Program-made: the position numbers and the translations under genes
Assembly (NCBI GenBank): GCA_963763365.1
Contig: CAVXOE010000003.1
Location: 248,001 to 312,000, forward strand
Reading direction: 5' to 3'
Length of the DNA: 64,000 bases
Source: VAZQ01 sp963763365
GTDB taxonomy: Bacteria; Pseudomonadota; Alphaproteobacteria; Rhizobiales; Xanthobacteraceae
The notes under the pieces: generated by a model
Seen by the model: the letters and a program-made list of their open reading frames with translations, nothing else
Database searches by the model: none
Told to the model about the DNA's origin: nothing
Part shown: in pieces, positions 1-9,611 of the stretch
Layout of the letters: each line of letters begins with the position of its first letter
How positions within the stretch are numbered: the stretch's first letter is position 1

Positions 1-312
1 CGCACTCGGATAGTCGAGCGTAATCGGCTTCTCGACGTGGATGTGCTTGCCGGCGGCAGCGGCCTGGCGCACCTGCGTTTCGTGCTGGCTGTGCGGGGTC
101 GCGAGCACGACCGCGTCGATGTTGGGATCGGCGAGAATTTGCTCGTAACTGTCGGCAAGCGGGAGGTTCTTCTCGCGGCAGAAGTCTTCCGCACTCGCGC
201 GCGTACGCGTGTAGGCGCGTGTGAACTGAATGACGTCGCTCTTGTCCTGCACGGCATTGACGAGCGAGCGCCCCCAGCGCCCGAGCCCGATGATGGCTGC
301 TTTAACCGTCAT
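1..312 (-). CDS. Gfo/Idh/MocA-family NAD(P)-dependent oxidoreductase, N-terminal part
   Basis: The gene runs off the left edge, so only about 104 N-terminal residues are visible. The product starts MTVKAAIIGLGRWG, a Rossmann dinucleotide-binding fingerprint (GxGxxG) directly after the start. Further on come VVLATPHSQH at about residues 74-83 and HVEKPITLDYP near residue 97. The EKP motif carries the lysine that contacts the nicotinamide in this family, which oxidises or reduces sugars, inositols and related polyols. The ATG at 312 is the only sensible start because the beta-alpha-beta fold begins at once. The C-terminal substrate domain is outside the window, so the substrate cannot be guessed. 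An intergenic palindrome (329-417) separates it from the hydrolase gene upstream. Confidence 0.85.
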   Translation of the reverse strand, partial: MTVKAAIIGLGRWGRSLVNAVQDKSDVIQFTRAYTRTRASAEDFCREKNLPLADSYEQILADPNIDAVVLATPHSQHETQVRQAAAAGKHIHVEKPITLDYPSA

Positions 313-328
313 GGTTTGCAATCTCCGC

Positions 329-417
329 CGTCATGCCCGGCCCTGGGCCGGGCATCCACGTCTTGCTTTGTGCCGCGTGAAAAAGACGTGGATGGCCGGG
401 ACGAGCCCGGCCATGAC
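329..417. repeat. Family A palindromic intergenic repeat, copy A1 (short form)
   Basis: The outer arms read CGTCATGCCCGGCC and GGCCATGACG. Inner arms with ATCCACGTCTT and AAGACGTGGAT are also inverted, giving nested stems around a short centre. The same design recurs at 21828, 38084, 44084 and 46869. Such elements are common between genes in Bradyrhizobiaceae and can fold as RNA hairpins. Their function is unknown. Confidence 0.85.
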
Positions 418-444
418 GAGCAAGGTCCGCGATCATTGCATTCT

Positions 445-2175
445 CTACCTCGCCGGAATAACCGGCAGCAGCACGTAGGGTGCCATGCCGGCGTCGAAGT
501 GCAGCGTGTTGGTGCCGCCGAAGGTCGCCGGCGGGCGGTCGTGCGGATTGGTGTGCGTGAACGGCCCGACCCCTTTCATCGGATAAGGCGCGTGCGGCAG
601 CGCTGCGTCGGTACCGTCGTATTCGTAGTCCTTGCCGCGCACCGAGAGCGCAATGCGGTAGCCCGGCGGCACCACGATCGAGGTCGGCCAGATCTCGACA
701 TCGACCTCGGCCGGTTTGCCGGGCGTGAGCGGCCACTCCTCGTCGTGCGTGTGCCACGGCCGGTAGGACAGCGTCTCGTTCGGGTCAAGCTTGCGATGCG
801 ACGCGCGTAGCCAGCCGAGTCCCACCGGCACGCGCGGATCGTTCGAGCCGACGAACACCACCTCTTTGCCCTGCGGATCGAACACGCGCAGCACCAGAAA
901 CAGGTCGGCGTCGGTGGTGTCGGAGGAGACAAACAGTTTCGCCGCCACCGGCCCGGTGATCTCCATCTCGTTTGTCAGCGGCGGCGTCGAGAAGGTCAGG
1001 CCATCGCCGGTGGTCGCGTAGGGCCGCGTGGCTGTCGCGGTTGCGGGCTCCGCGCGCAGGCCGAGGTCGGGATGCAGATGGAATTTGGTCCATTGCGTGC
1101 GCGCGAGCGGCCATTCGCTCTCGGCGCGCGGCACGAATTTCTCGTCCGGATGGCGGACGTTGAGCAGCACCTTCGGCTGGTTCTCCCAGCCGTTGTCCGC
1201 GCCCTTGAGGAAATGATCGAAGAAGCGCTTCTGCATGTCCTGGCCGTATTTTGCGTAGAACAGCGTGAAGTGCGTGTCGCCGTGCACCTCGAGCCACTTC
1301 TGCTCGGAGCCTGCACGCAGATATCCCTCGAAATTGCCGCGCGGATGCAGCCCCATGCCGCCCCAGTTGGCGGCCGAGAGAAGCGGCGTGTCGATGTCCT
1401 CGAACTTCGGCAGCCGCTGGCGGTAATAGTCGTCGATCAGCCGGTGGCGCAGCGCTTCGCCGTCGCAATCGGCGCGATTGCGCTTGAGCTCGTCCTCCGG
1501 CAGCGTCGCCGGTCCGGCGACCGGCTCGCCGGTCACGGCACTCTTGAAGCCGCGCTCGCCGACACCGTGCTGCACCGCCGTCACCTGGCGCGGATACCAG
1601 CTCGCGAAGAAATCGCTGAGGATGCCGCCGTGCCGGCAGAGCTCGCGATAGTAGTCGGACGACCCCTCCCAGATCGAGATCGCCGCGAGATGCTTGGGGC
1701 GCAGCGGCGCCGCCTGCCACTGGTTCATCGAGTAGTACGAGATGCCGTGCAGGCCGACCTTGCCGTTCGACCACGGCTGGGTGCCGGCCCAGTCGACGCA
1801 TTGCGCGATGTCCTGAGCTTCGCGCGCCGACCACACGTCGAGATGGCCGGGTGAACGGCCCGCGCCCCGCGAATCCACCCGCACCAGCACGTAGCCTTCC
1901 GGCACCCATTTCTCCGGATCGAACAGCTCCCAGTTCTGGTACTTGTTGCTGGAGCCTTCGAGCACATCGGGCGCGGCCTTGGTGATGCGCAGCCACGCGC
2001 TCTTGTAGCCCTCCTGCATGGCAAGCCCCTTGGCGTAGGGGCCGTAGCTCAGGATCACCGGGTACTTGCCGTCGGCGACCGGCCGGAACACGTCGGCGCG
2101 CAGGACGATGCCGTCGTCCATCGCGATCGGCGCGTCCCAGTCGATCTGCATGCCGTCGCGAACTTCGGATGTCAT
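445..2175 (-). CDS. CocE/NonD-family (X-Pro dipeptidyl-peptidase-like) alpha/beta hydrolase
   Basis: A serine hydrolase of about 576 residues, probably cytoplasmic. The N-terminal alpha/beta-hydrolase domain has VRVDSRGAGRSPG near residue 100 and the nucleophile elbow GISYYS with Ser146. An ANWGGMGLHPRGN stretch and VHGDTHFTLF carry the likely rest of the active site. The C-terminal jelly-roll part (VAAKLFVSSDTTDADLF onward) is the PepX C-terminal domain. Family members hydrolyse esters or amides (cocaine esterase, glutaryl-7-ACA acylase, X-Pro peptidases); the substrate here is unknown. I start at the ATG at 2175 because the family normally begins just before the GMQIDWDAP segment. An in-frame ATG at 2226 would add 17 atypical residues. 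It diverges from the GMC oxidoreductase gene. Confidence 0.85.
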   Translation of the reverse strand: MTSEVRDGMQIDWDAPIAMDDGIVLRADVFRPVADGKYPVILSYGPYAKGLAMQEGYKSAWLRITKAAPDVLEGSSNKYQNWELFDPEKWVPEGYVLVRVDSRGAGRSPGHLDVWSAREAQDIAQCVDWAGTQPWSNGKVGLHGISYYSMNQWQAAPLRPKHLAAISIWEGSSDYYRELCRHGGILSDFFASWYPRQVTAVQHGVGERGFKSAVTGEPVAGPATLPEDELKRNRADCDGEALRHRLIDDYYRQRLPKFEDIDTPLLSAANWGGMGLHPRGNFEGYLRAGSEQKWLEVHGDTHFTLFYAKYGQDMQKRFFDHFLKGADNGWENQPKVLLNVRHPDEKFVPRAESEWPLARTQWTKFHLHPDLGLRAEPATATATRPYATTGDGLTFSTPPLTNEMEITGPVAAKLFVSSDTTDADLFLVLRVFDPQGKEVVFVGSNDPRVPVGLGWLRASHRKLDPNETLSYRPWHTHDEEWPLTPGKPAEVDVEIWPTSIVVPPGYRIALSVRGKDYEYDGTDAALPHAPYPMKGVGPFTHTNPHDRPPATFGGTNTLHFDAGMAPYVLLPVIPAR

Positions 2176-2366
2176 GTGATTGTGCTGCGGGAGAACAGAG
2201 AGGAAAGCTGGTGCAAACGCTAGCATCGAACGCGTCCGGCAAGAAGGGCATCGAGGTCCTCAACCATGCCTCGGCGGCGGGGGCTTTGCGCGCCGCGGAC
2301 GGCATGCTTCAATCGCCGCGAAATCCTACCCGCATCCGCACAAACTCCCGGCCCATCGAACCCATC

Positions 2367-4051
2367 ATGACCCAGAGCTTCGACACCATCATCGTGGGCG
2401 GGGGCGCGGCGGGCTGCGTGCTCGCCAATCGGCTCTCGGCGGTATCGAGCCGGAACGTGCTGCTGCTCGAAGCCGGCACGGACATGCTGCCGGGCCAGGA
2501 GCCGGCCGACGTGCTCGATACCTACGCCACCTCCTATTACAACGACGCGTATTTCTGGCCCGGCCTGAAGGTGCACTGGCGGCGCAAGGACAACTCGCCG
2601 CTCACCGGCTTTTCGCAGGGCCGCGTCATCGGCGGCGGCTCGTCCGTCATGGGCATGGTGGCGTATCGCGGCTCGCCCGACGACTACGCCGAATGGGAGG
2701 CATCGGGCGCCAAGGGCTGGGGCTGGAACGACGTGCTGCCGTTCTACCGCAAGCTCGAACACGACATGGATTTCGGCGGCGATCAGCATGGCAAGGACGG
2801 CCCGGTGCCGGTCCGCCGCATCTCACCGAAGGACTGGGCGCCGCTGTCGAAGGCCGTGCATGTCTACGCGCAGGAGCACCAGATCCCGTTCATCGCCGAC
2901 ATGAACACGGACTTCCGCGACGGCTACGGCGCGGTGCCGATGAGCAACTGGCCGGATAAGCGCGCCTCGGCGGCGATCTGCTATCTCGACGCCGCGGTGC
3001 GCGCGCGGAAGAACCTCACGATCGTCAGCGGCGCGCATGCCACTGCGCTGAAATTCGATGGCAAGCGCGCGACCGGCGTCACCGTCAGGATCGGCGGCGA
3101 GCAGAAAGAATTTTCCGCGCGCGAGATCATCCTCTCGATGGGCGGCATCCATTCGCCGGCCTTCCTCCTGCGCATGGGCATCGGGCCGGCGCGCCATCTG
3201 CGCGAACACGGCATCGAGGTGCGCGCCGACCTGCCGGGCGTCGGCGAGAACCTCTCGAACCACGCCATCGTGTTCGTCGGCCTGTTGCAGAACCGCGGCG
3301 CGCGACAGCCGGAGTCGCTGCGTCCGCATCCGATGACGGCGTTCCGCTACTCCTCCGGTCTGCCGGGCGCGCCGCCGCTCGACATGTATATCAACGTGCA
3401 GTGCAAGACCTCGTGGAGCCCGCTCGGCTTCCAGGTCGCCAACCTCGCGCCCACCCTGCTCAAGCCGATGGCGCGCGGCCGCGTGTCGCTTGCAGGGCGC
3501 CGACGCGCCGCCGCTGGTCGAATTCAATTTCACCGGCCACGACCTCGACCTGAAGCGCTTCATGCAGGGCTTCCGCCGCGCCGTCGACGTGCTGGCACAC
3601 GAGAAGGTGCGCGCCATGAGCAGCGTCACCTTCCCGGTGAAGTTCAACGACCGGCTGCGGCGGCTCAACCGCATCAACACCAAGAACAAGGTGCAGAGCG
3701 CCGTCATCGCCAAGCTGATCGACCTCGTGCCCGCCGCTCGCCGGCCCGATCTTCTCGACGCTCGCCGACCGGCGCGTCGATCTCGCTGAGCTCGTTGAAG
3801 ATGACGACGCACTCGCCGAGCACATTCGCGAGAACGTCGCCGGCACGTTCCATCCGGTCGGCACCTGCCGCATGAGCGCGACGGACGACCGTGACGCGGT
3901 GACCGACACCACCGGCCGAGTGCGCGGCTTCGAAGGCCTGCGCGTGGTCGATGCCTCGCTGATGCCGACCGCGCCGCGCGGCAACACCAACATCCCGACC
4001 ATCATGCTGGCCGAGAAGATTTCCGCCGCCATCAACGCGCGCGTGTCTTAG
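2367..4051 (+). pseudogene. GMC-family FAD oxidoreductase (choline/alcohol dehydrogenase type), interrupted by two frameshifts
   Basis: The protein starts MTQSFDTIIVGGGAAGCVLA, the FAD-binding GxGxxG fold. GMC signature 1 (GGGSSVMGMVAYRGSPDDY) and signature 2 (GGIHSPAFLLRMGIGP) follow. At about 3490 the frame changes after ARGRVSL and continues as QGADAPPLVEFNFTG. At about 3733 it changes again and continues GPIFSTLADRR to FHPVGTCRM and PRGNTNIPTIMLAEK, which hold the catalytic His and the C-terminal FAD contacts. Both shifts fit one extra base (CTTGCAG for CTGCAG; CCCGCCGCTC for CCCGCGCTC). All motifs are intact if the shifts are corrected, so this may be an intact gene with sequence errors. 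The family oxidises alcohols using FAD. The substrate is unknown. Confidence 0.85.
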
Positions 4052-4085
4052 TCTCCCGGAGCCATACCGGCCGATCGGTCGCGCT

Positions 4086-4901
4086 TCATCGCGGAGCCGG
4101 TTGCGGAAGGTCCTTAAGGGATTTGCCAAAAACACCAAGCGTAATCGCCCGAGCCACGTATTGGGCGAGGCACTCGTATCCGCCTTCAACCTTCTGAATA
4201 TCATCCGGCAGGGACCCGGGATCGGTGTGGTCGGCCTGCGCGATCAGCTCCATGGCTTCATAGCGGCGCACGATGATGACGTTCTCCTGCGCGGCAATCT
4301 TTCGCAGCAGGAGTCGCACTGCCTTGTAATTTTCGTCCTGTGCCATGGGCTGCACGAACTGCAATCCCACCAGCACGACATCAACATTGTGACTCTTCAG
4401 CCAGCGAATTGTGTCGGTGACGGTCGTCTCAAGCTGCTCAAGCGGCACATAAGCGAGTGCATCGTTCGTTCCGATCTGCCACAGCACCAGATCGGGCTCC
4501 GAAAGAGCAACCTCATTTCTGATTCGGATTGCCGCATTGGCGGCGAGTTCGCCGGAAACGCCGCGATTGATGACGACGACGTCGAGCCCTTTGTTTGCCT
4601 GCTCAAGCAGCTTCTCGATCTGCCCGACGTGGCTGCCAGACCTGCGGCGGCCGGCCGAAGCGCCGATCGCCAGGATCCGTACCACCTTTCGTTCCTTCAG
4701 CGCGGCGGCGACGTTCGGGAGCGGGTGTTCGGTTGCGACCGCAAGGTCGCCGATCTGACAAGCTTTGGTCAGCGGGGCCGGCGCCGGCTCCTGTGCGCGC
4801 ACGGGTGCTTGGCCGGCGTTGCAAAGCAATCCGGTCAGGACGAGGGCAAACTTGCACCCACGGAAGGTTTGCGTGCGCGTTCGCGCCATTCTGACAACCA
4901 T
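4086..4901 (-). CDS. Secreted SGNH/GDSL-hydrolase-like protein partnered with an OpgC-like acyltransferase
   Basis: A protein of 271 residues with a hydrophobic N-terminal segment (about 17-37, ending VRAQ) that looks like a signal peptide. SGNH blocks are visible: the nucleophile region is IGASAG with Ser82 (Ala replaces the usual Asp of GDS), NRGVSGE gives the block II glycine, and IGTNDA gives block III. At the end, where DxxH should supply the catalytic histidine, the sequence reads DDIQ (residues 233-236), so the His appears replaced by Gln. Family members are esterases or O-acetyltransferases acting on glycans. With the change it may be inactive or use another residue. It overlaps the end of the acyltransferase gene by 67 bases and is probably translationally coupled to it. 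Confidence 0.75.
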   Translation of the reverse strand: MVVRMARTRTQTFRGCKFALVLTGLLCNAGQAPVRAQEPAPAPLTKACQIGDLAVATEHPLPNVAAALKERKVVRILAIGASAGRRRSGSHVGQIEKLLEQANKGLDVVVINRGVSGELAANAAIRIRNEVALSEPDLVLWQIGTNDALAYVPLEQLETTVTDTIRWLKSHNVDVVLVGLQFVQPMAQDENYKAVRLLLRKIAAQENVIIVRRYEAMELIAQADHTDPGSLPDDIQKVEGGYECLAQYVARAITLGVFGKSLKDLPQPAPR

Positions 4902-5947
4902 GCGGTCAAAGCCATAATTGCAATCCCGAGAACTACCACAGCCACATCTACGCCGAAATAGCCGCGATACACAAAGCGGATGATCTGGCTGGCAAGGCTC
5001 AGCAGGGAGCCGACACAGAAGACCTGCAAAGAATTCCGCCCGAGCATCGACAGGAACGCCACCAGCCGAGGCACGGCTTTATTGATGTACGGGAAGGCCA
5101 CGGAGAACACCGCGACCAGGCTGAGGAACTGAATGAGCCTGATCGGCGTCATGTACGTCTTGTCGAGGATGAAGAAGAGCCGCGGCTGCGGCATCTTTGT
5201 CGGGTCATGCCACCAGTTGTTCCACTGGATGAAGAATACGCCGATGACGATCACGAGTCCGAGTACGCGAATGGGCACAATGTGACGCCGGACGAAAGCG
5301 CCCAGGCCCTCATCCTTGGCCAGAACGAAGCCCAGGACGAAGACCAACTGCCAAGCGAGCGGGTTAAAGAACCATTGGCCCTCGACCGGCCAAGTCGGCA
5401 TCGGAATGGGGACTGCGAGCGTAACGCAGTACAGCACGACGGAGAGCACCAACACCCATTGCGGAGCAACTCGATGGATCACCGCAATGCAGGGCGCGAA
5501 TAACATAAGCACGACATAAAGCGGCAAAATGTCGAAATAGCCGAGCTGGTGCGTAATGAGCGCAAGGCCGATGTGCGTCGGAATCGGATCGTAGAACACG
5601 GGGGCGGCGTTATTCCATTCAAGCAATAGCGGATTGGCCAAGATGATGGCGGACGCCGCCAGCATCGCGATCGCCAGCATCGCGATGAACACCTGCACCA
5701 CATAGATTTGCAATGCGCGCCCGCCAAGACGGAAAACGACAAGTTGGGTCGGCATCTGCCGATCACCAGATCCCATCAACAACCGCACCGACCAACCGGC
5801 CAAAAACACGAACAGATCGGCCGAATCCGACAGAGAAAAACGAGCGTGAGTAAAGTTGCTGAAATAGATGCCGGGGATATGATTGATAAAGATCGAGACG
5901 AGCGCAAACCCGCGCCAGAAATCGACGGCATTGACTGGGCGCGGCAT
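4835..5947 (-). CDS. opgC: OpgC-domain integral membrane acyltransferase
   Basis: A multi-spanning protein of 370 residues opening MPRPVNAVDFWRGFALVSIF, followed by INHIPGIYF and SDSADLFVFLAGWSV. These are hallmarks of the OpgC/acyltransferase-3-like family, which transfers succinyl or other acyl groups to periplasmic glucans. About ten hydrophobic segments span the whole length. The short C-terminal tail overlaps the start of the SGNH-hydrolase-like gene. A membrane acyltransferase followed by a periplasmic SGNH partner resembles the domain pairing in OafA-type glycan acetylation systems. Symbol by family resemblance only; the acyl donor and glycan acceptor are not shown by the sequence. Confidence 0.8.
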   Translation of the reverse strand: MPRPVNAVDFWRGFALVSIFINHIPGIYFSNFTHARFSLSDSADLFVFLAGWSVRLLMGSGDRQMPTQLVVFRLGGRALQIYVVQVFIAMLAIAMLAASAIILANPLLLEWNNAAPVFYDPIPTHIGLALITHQLGYFDILPLYVVLMLFAPCIAVIHRVAPQWVLVLSVVLYCVTLAVPIPMPTWPVEGQWFFNPLAWQLVFVLGFVLAKDEGLGAFVRRHIVPIRVLGLVIVIGVFFIQWNNWWHDPTKMPQPRLFFILDKTYMTPIRLIQFLSLVAVFSVAFPYINKAVPRLVAFLSMLGRNSLQVFCVGSLLSLASQIIRFVYRGYFGVDVAVVVLGIAIMALTAWLSEWRERARKPSVGASLPSS

Positions 5948-5996
5948 CGATGAGCTCCCTTAGCCGGTGCATCCCGGGTGGTTTCAGTCTATTATC

Positions 5997-7013
5997 TCAG
6001 AACAGGCCCGCGGACCCGATGTTCCGCCGACCACGTACGGCCGCCAGCACGTCCGGGTTCACCACGTTGATCGGCGTGCCGGCCGCGTAGGCGACGATCT
6101 GGTCGAAGATGTCGACGAACTGAATTTCGTATTCGTCGCGCGACACGTAGCCGAGGTGCGGCGTGCACACGACGTTCGGCATGTTGAGCAGCGGATGGCT
6201 CACGTCGCGCATCGGCTCGTCCTCGAACACATCGACCGCCGCCATGCCGGGCCGGCCGGCGCGTAGCGCATTCGACCAGCGCGCCCGGTTCGATCAGCGG
6301 CGCGCGGCTGGTGTTGACCAGGAGCGCCGTCGGTTTCATGCGCGCGAGATCGGCGGCTTTGACGATGTGGCGCGTCGCCTCGACCAGCCGCATGTGCAGC
6401 GTGATGATGTCGCAGGTCTCGAAGAACTCCGCCTTGCTGCGCGCGGTGGCGTAGCCGTCGGCGCGCGCCTGCGCCAAGGTCGCTTCGCGCGCCCAGACCA
6501 GCACGTTCATGCCGAACGCCTTGCCGTAGCCCGCGACCACGCTGCCGATGCGGCCGTAGCCGTAGATGCCGAGCGTCTTGTCGCGGATCGTCGTGCCCAC
6601 GCCCATCTGCCAGTTGCCGGCCTTGAGCGAGGCCATCTGCTGCGGAATCTGCCGCATGGCGGCGAGGATCAGCCCCCAGGTCATCTCGGCCGTGGCGTAG
6701 GACGGCGTGCCGGGATGCTGGCTCGACGACACGATCGATGCCGAGCCGCGTGCAGGTGTCGATGTCGATATGCGGATAGACGCTGCGCTGGCTGATGAGC
6801 TTGAGGCTTGGGCAGTCGCTCAAGCAGCGGCGTCCTGATCTTGGTGCGCTCGCGGATCAGCACCAGCACCTCGGTATCCTTCAGCCGCTCCGCCAGCGCA
6901 TCGACGTCCTGAACGTGGTCGTTGAAGACCGTCACCGCGTGGCCGTCGAGCTTCTTGAAGCAGGCCAGCGTCCGCACGGTGTCGAAATAGTCGTCGAGGA
7001 TCGAAATCTTCAT
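5997..7013 (-). pseudogene. D-2-hydroxyacid dehydrogenase, interrupted by three frameshifts
   Basis: The reading begins at an ATG at 7013 behind GGGAGG. It starts MKISILDDYFDTVRTLACF, passes LVLIRERTKIRTPLLERLPK and then shifts at about 6805, 6736 and 6270. The pieces join to LKLISQRSVYPHIDIDTC, SSQHPGTPSYATAEMTWG, a GYGRIGSVVAGYGKAFGM NAD-binding motif, FVNTSRAP-like LLVNTSRAPLIEPGALVE, then AAVDVFEDEPM and CTPHLGYVSRDEYE. The catalytic Arg, Glu and His regions are all present, so each shift is explained by one extra base. It is a clear paralogue of the intact dehydrogenase at 37050-38036. The family reduces 2-oxoacids with NAD(P)H. It is divergent from the Bug-protein gene at 7171. Confidence 0.85.
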
Positions 7014-7170
7014 CCGTGTATCCCTCCCGCGGTCGCCCGCGCTTAGCTCTGGCGCCAGCAAAGGGCAAGTCCGCGCTGCTTCGCCGCAAGCGACCCAAGG
7101 CCCGCGCAAATGGACCTTGCGGCGCTGGCAGGATAGCGTGCGGAAAAAATATGTCCTCGGGAGGAACGCA

Positions 7171-8145
7171 ATGAACAAGCCGCTCATGACGATCGCGCTC
7201 GCGGGCGCGCTGCTGGCGGCCCTCGCGGCGCCCGCCCCGGCGCAGGAGTGGCCGCAGAAGACGATCCGCATCATCGTCGCGTTCGGACCGGGCGGCGGCA
7301 GCGACATTGTCTCGCGCATCATCGGCCAGTCGCTGTCGGAAAAGCTCGGCCAGCCGGTGGTGATCGAGAACAAGCCGGGCGCCGGCGGCACGCTCGGCAA
7401 CGAGGTCGTCGCCCGCGCCGACAAGGACGGCTACACCATCGGCATCATGACGGCCGGTCAGATCATCGCGGCGGTCATGAACAAGGGCCTGCGCTACGAT
7501 ACGCTCACCGCATTCGATCCGATCGCGCAGGTGGCGACCGCCGGCCTCCTGATGACCACGCGGCCGGACTTTCCGGCGAACGACGTGAAAGAACTGGTCG
7601 CGCTCGCCAAGGCCAGCCCCGGCAAGTACACGTTCGGCACCGCGGGTTTCGGCGCGACCCAGCACCTCGCGGCCGAGATGTTCAAGCAGGTGGCCGGCAT
7701 CAACATGCTGCACGTGCCGTTCCGCACCTCGCCCGAGACCATCACGGCGGTGCTCGGCAAGCAGATCGACGTGATCATCGACACGGTCTCCGCCGTGCTC
7801 GGGCAGGTGCAGTCCGGCCAGCTCAAGGCGCTCGCGGTCACCGGCAAGGACCGCTTCCCGGCGGTACCGAACGTACCGGCGGCGATCGAATCGGGCGTGC
7901 TGCCCGGCTATGACGTCACCACCTGGTACGGCTTCTTTGCGCCGCGCGGCACTCCACCGGCGGTGATCGCCAAGCTCAACAAGCTGATGAACGAGATCAT
8001 CGCCGAACCCTTGGTGCGCGAGCGCCTGACCAAGGCCGGCGTGGTGGTCAAAGGTTCGACGGCGGAGGCATTCGGCCAATTCATGGCCGACGAATACACG
8101 CGCTGGGACAAGGTACGCGAAGCCGCCGGCCTCGCCCGGCAATAG
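7171..8145 (+). CDS. Bug/TctC-family periplasmic solute-binding protein
   Basis: A secreted protein of 324 residues. The ATG at 7171 is preceded by GGAGGAACGC, and a Sec signal peptide follows, ending APAPAQEW. The mature part has the family's typical order: IRIIVAFGPGGGSDIVSR, VIENKPGAGGTLGNEVVARA, DGYTIGI, YTFGTAGFGATQHLAAEMF, HVPFRTSPE, and DVTTWYGFFAPRGTP near the end. Bug proteins bind carboxylates or other small acids for TctAB-type tripartite transporters, though many have no dedicated partner. The only neighbouring transporter subunit, TctB, is encoded convergently and belongs with the next Bug gene. The ligand is unknown. Confidence 0.9.
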   Translation: MNKPLMTIALAGALLAALAAPAPAQEWPQKTIRIIVAFGPGGGSDIVSRIIGQSLSEKLGQPVVIENKPGAGGTLGNEVVARADKDGYTIGIMTAGQIIAAVMNKGLRYDTLTAFDPIAQVATAGLLMTTRPDFPANDVKELVALAKASPGKYTFGTAGFGATQHLAAEMFKQVAGINMLHVPFRTSPETITAVLGKQIDVIIDTVSAVLGQVQSGQLKALAVTGKDRFPAVPNVPAAIESGVLPGYDVTTWYGFFAPRGTPPAVIAKLNKLMNEIIAEPLVRERLTKAGVVVKGSTAEAFGQFMADEYTRWDKVREAAGLARQ

Positions 8146-8159
8146 GGTTCGTTAGCGTT

Positions 8160-8648
8160 TCATCGCAGCCAGTCCCACAGCGTTCCGGCCGGCAACTGCG
8201 CACCGAGCCAGTAGACGAACAGCAACTGGCAGCCCGCGACCGTGCCGGCGGTCAGCGCCAGCGTGGCGCGCCAGGAATAGCGCTCCGCCACGCGCAGGAT
8301 GAACACGACCGTGATCGCGGTCGCGACGATGAAGCCGAGCACCTCGAGCGTGCCGGCATAGAACACCAGTGCGCCGAGATAGGCCCCGACCCGCAGCAGC
8401 GCGGCGCGGTCGATGCCGGACGCCACATGCGGCTCGTTGCGCTTCATCCGGTCCTGCACGAGACCGGCGGCGCCGAGCAGCAGCATGCCGAGCGACATCA
8501 GGAAGGGAAACAATCCCTCTCCCGGCGAATTCTTCCGCCAGAGTCCCAGCCGTAACGAGATGACGAGCGCCACGAGGCCGACGGCCGCGAGCACCGCATG
8601 ACCGATGAGCCGTCCGCGCGGTGACGGGGTGGTCGATTGGTCGCTCAC
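8160..8648 (-). CDS. tctB: Tripartite tricarboxylate transporter small membrane subunit (TctB family)
   Basis: A 162-residue membrane protein with four hydrophobic segments, including AVLAAVGLVALVISLRLG and a C-terminal FVYWLGAQLPAGTLW. The sequence GLWRKNSPGEGLFPFLMSLG is a typical TctB signature. It starts with GTG, 15 bases after the stop of the Bug gene on the same strand, so the two are probably co-transcribed. TctB partners TctA in the membrane; the only TctA in the window lies 6 kb away at 14403 on the other strand. No TctA follows here, so this unit is incomplete unless it uses that TctA. Confidence 0.85.
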   Translation of the reverse strand: MSDQSTTPSPRGRLIGHAVLAAVGLVALVISLRLGLWRKNSPGEGLFPFLMSLGMLLLGAAGLVQDRMKRNEPHVASGIDRAALLRVGAYLGALVFYAGTLEVLGFIVATAITVVFILRVAERYSWRATLALTAGTVAGCQLLFVYWLGAQLPAGTLWDWLR

Positions 8649-8663
8649 CCCGCGCGCCCGGCG

Positions 8664-9611
8664 CTACTGGGTGAGGCCGAACTTCTTGACCGTCTCGGCG
8701 TTGCGCACCGAGTCGGCCTCGAACATCGCCTTGAAGTCGGCCTCCGGCAGATAGCGCGCCGTGGCGTTGAGCTTTTCACTCGCCGACTTGTAGCCTTCGC
8801 TCGCGACCGCCTCCGCGCACGCCTTCTGCAGGCGCGCCACCACCGCGTCGGGCGTCTTGGCCGGAACCACGATGCCGCCGGCGCTGAACGCCTCCGCCGG
8901 ATAGCCAAGCTCGGTCATGGTCGGAACGTCGGGCAGTGCCGCGATGCGCGTCTTCGACAGCGCGGCGAGCACGCGCAGATTGTTGGCCTTGGCGACCGCC
9001 GGCGATTCCGCCATCGCCATGACGGTACCGGCCTGCATCGCCTGCCCCATCGGCCCGGCGCCGGTGAACGGCACATGCACGCCTTCGGCCTTGATCGCGG
9101 TCAGCACCGCCAGGATGCCGAGATGCGGCTGCGTGCCCGGCCCGGGCGAGGAATAGATCAGGTTGTCGTTCTTCGCCTTCGTGAAGGCCACGAACTCCGC
9201 GAAGTTCGAGAACGGTGCCTTGGTCGAGGCCATCAGCACGTACGGCACGTCGTATGTCAGGCAGACATAGCGGAAGCTGTTCAACCCATAGGGCAGCTTC
9301 TGGATGTGCGGTTGCGCGGTGATCGGGTTGTTCGGCGTGAGCCCGATGGTGTAGCCGTCGGGCCGGGCGTTCGACACCTCGATGTCGCCGATGGTGCCGC
9401 CGGCGCCGCCCTTGTTGACCACCACCACCGACTGGCCGAGCGCCTTGGCAAGCTCGGGCTGCAGCGCGCGCGCCATCAGGTCGGTGTTGCCGCCCGGCGG
9501 GAACGGAATGACCATGTTGACCGCCCGGGTGGGATATTCCTGGGCGGCGGCCGGCGCGACAGCGAGCGCGCCGGCAAGCGCGATCGTCGCCAAGATCGAA
9601 TATGGGCGCAT
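8664..9611 (-). CDS. Bug/TctC-family periplasmic solute-binding protein
   Basis: A secreted protein of 315 residues. The ATG at 9611 follows GGAGGACAAC and gives a clean signal peptide (ILATIALAGALAVAPAAAQ). The mature sequence shows VNMVIPFPPGGNTDLMARAL, VVVVNKGGAGGTIGDIEV, NARPDGYTIGLTPNNP, and IYSSPGPGTQPHLGIL. A longer in-frame opening to 9755 would place non-signal residues in front and is rejected. It is the first gene of a two-gene unit with TctB. The presumed role is capture of a carboxylic or aromatic acid in the periplasm. The ligand cannot be read from the sequence. Confidence 0.9.
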   Translation of the reverse strand: MRPYSILATIALAGALAVAPAAAQEYPTRAVNMVIPFPPGGNTDLMARALQPELAKALGQSVVVVNKGGAGGTIGDIEVSNARPDGYTIGLTPNNPITAQPHIQKLPYGLNSFRYVCLTYDVPYVLMASTKAPFSNFAEFVAFTKAKNDNLIYSSPGPGTQPHLGILAVLTAIKAEGVHVPFTGAGPMGQAMQAGTVMAMAESPAVAKANNLRVLAALSKTRIAALPDVPTMTELGYPAEAFSAGGIVVPAKTPDAVVARLQKACAEAVASEGYKSASEKLNATARYLPEADFKAMFEADSVRNAETVKKFGLTQ

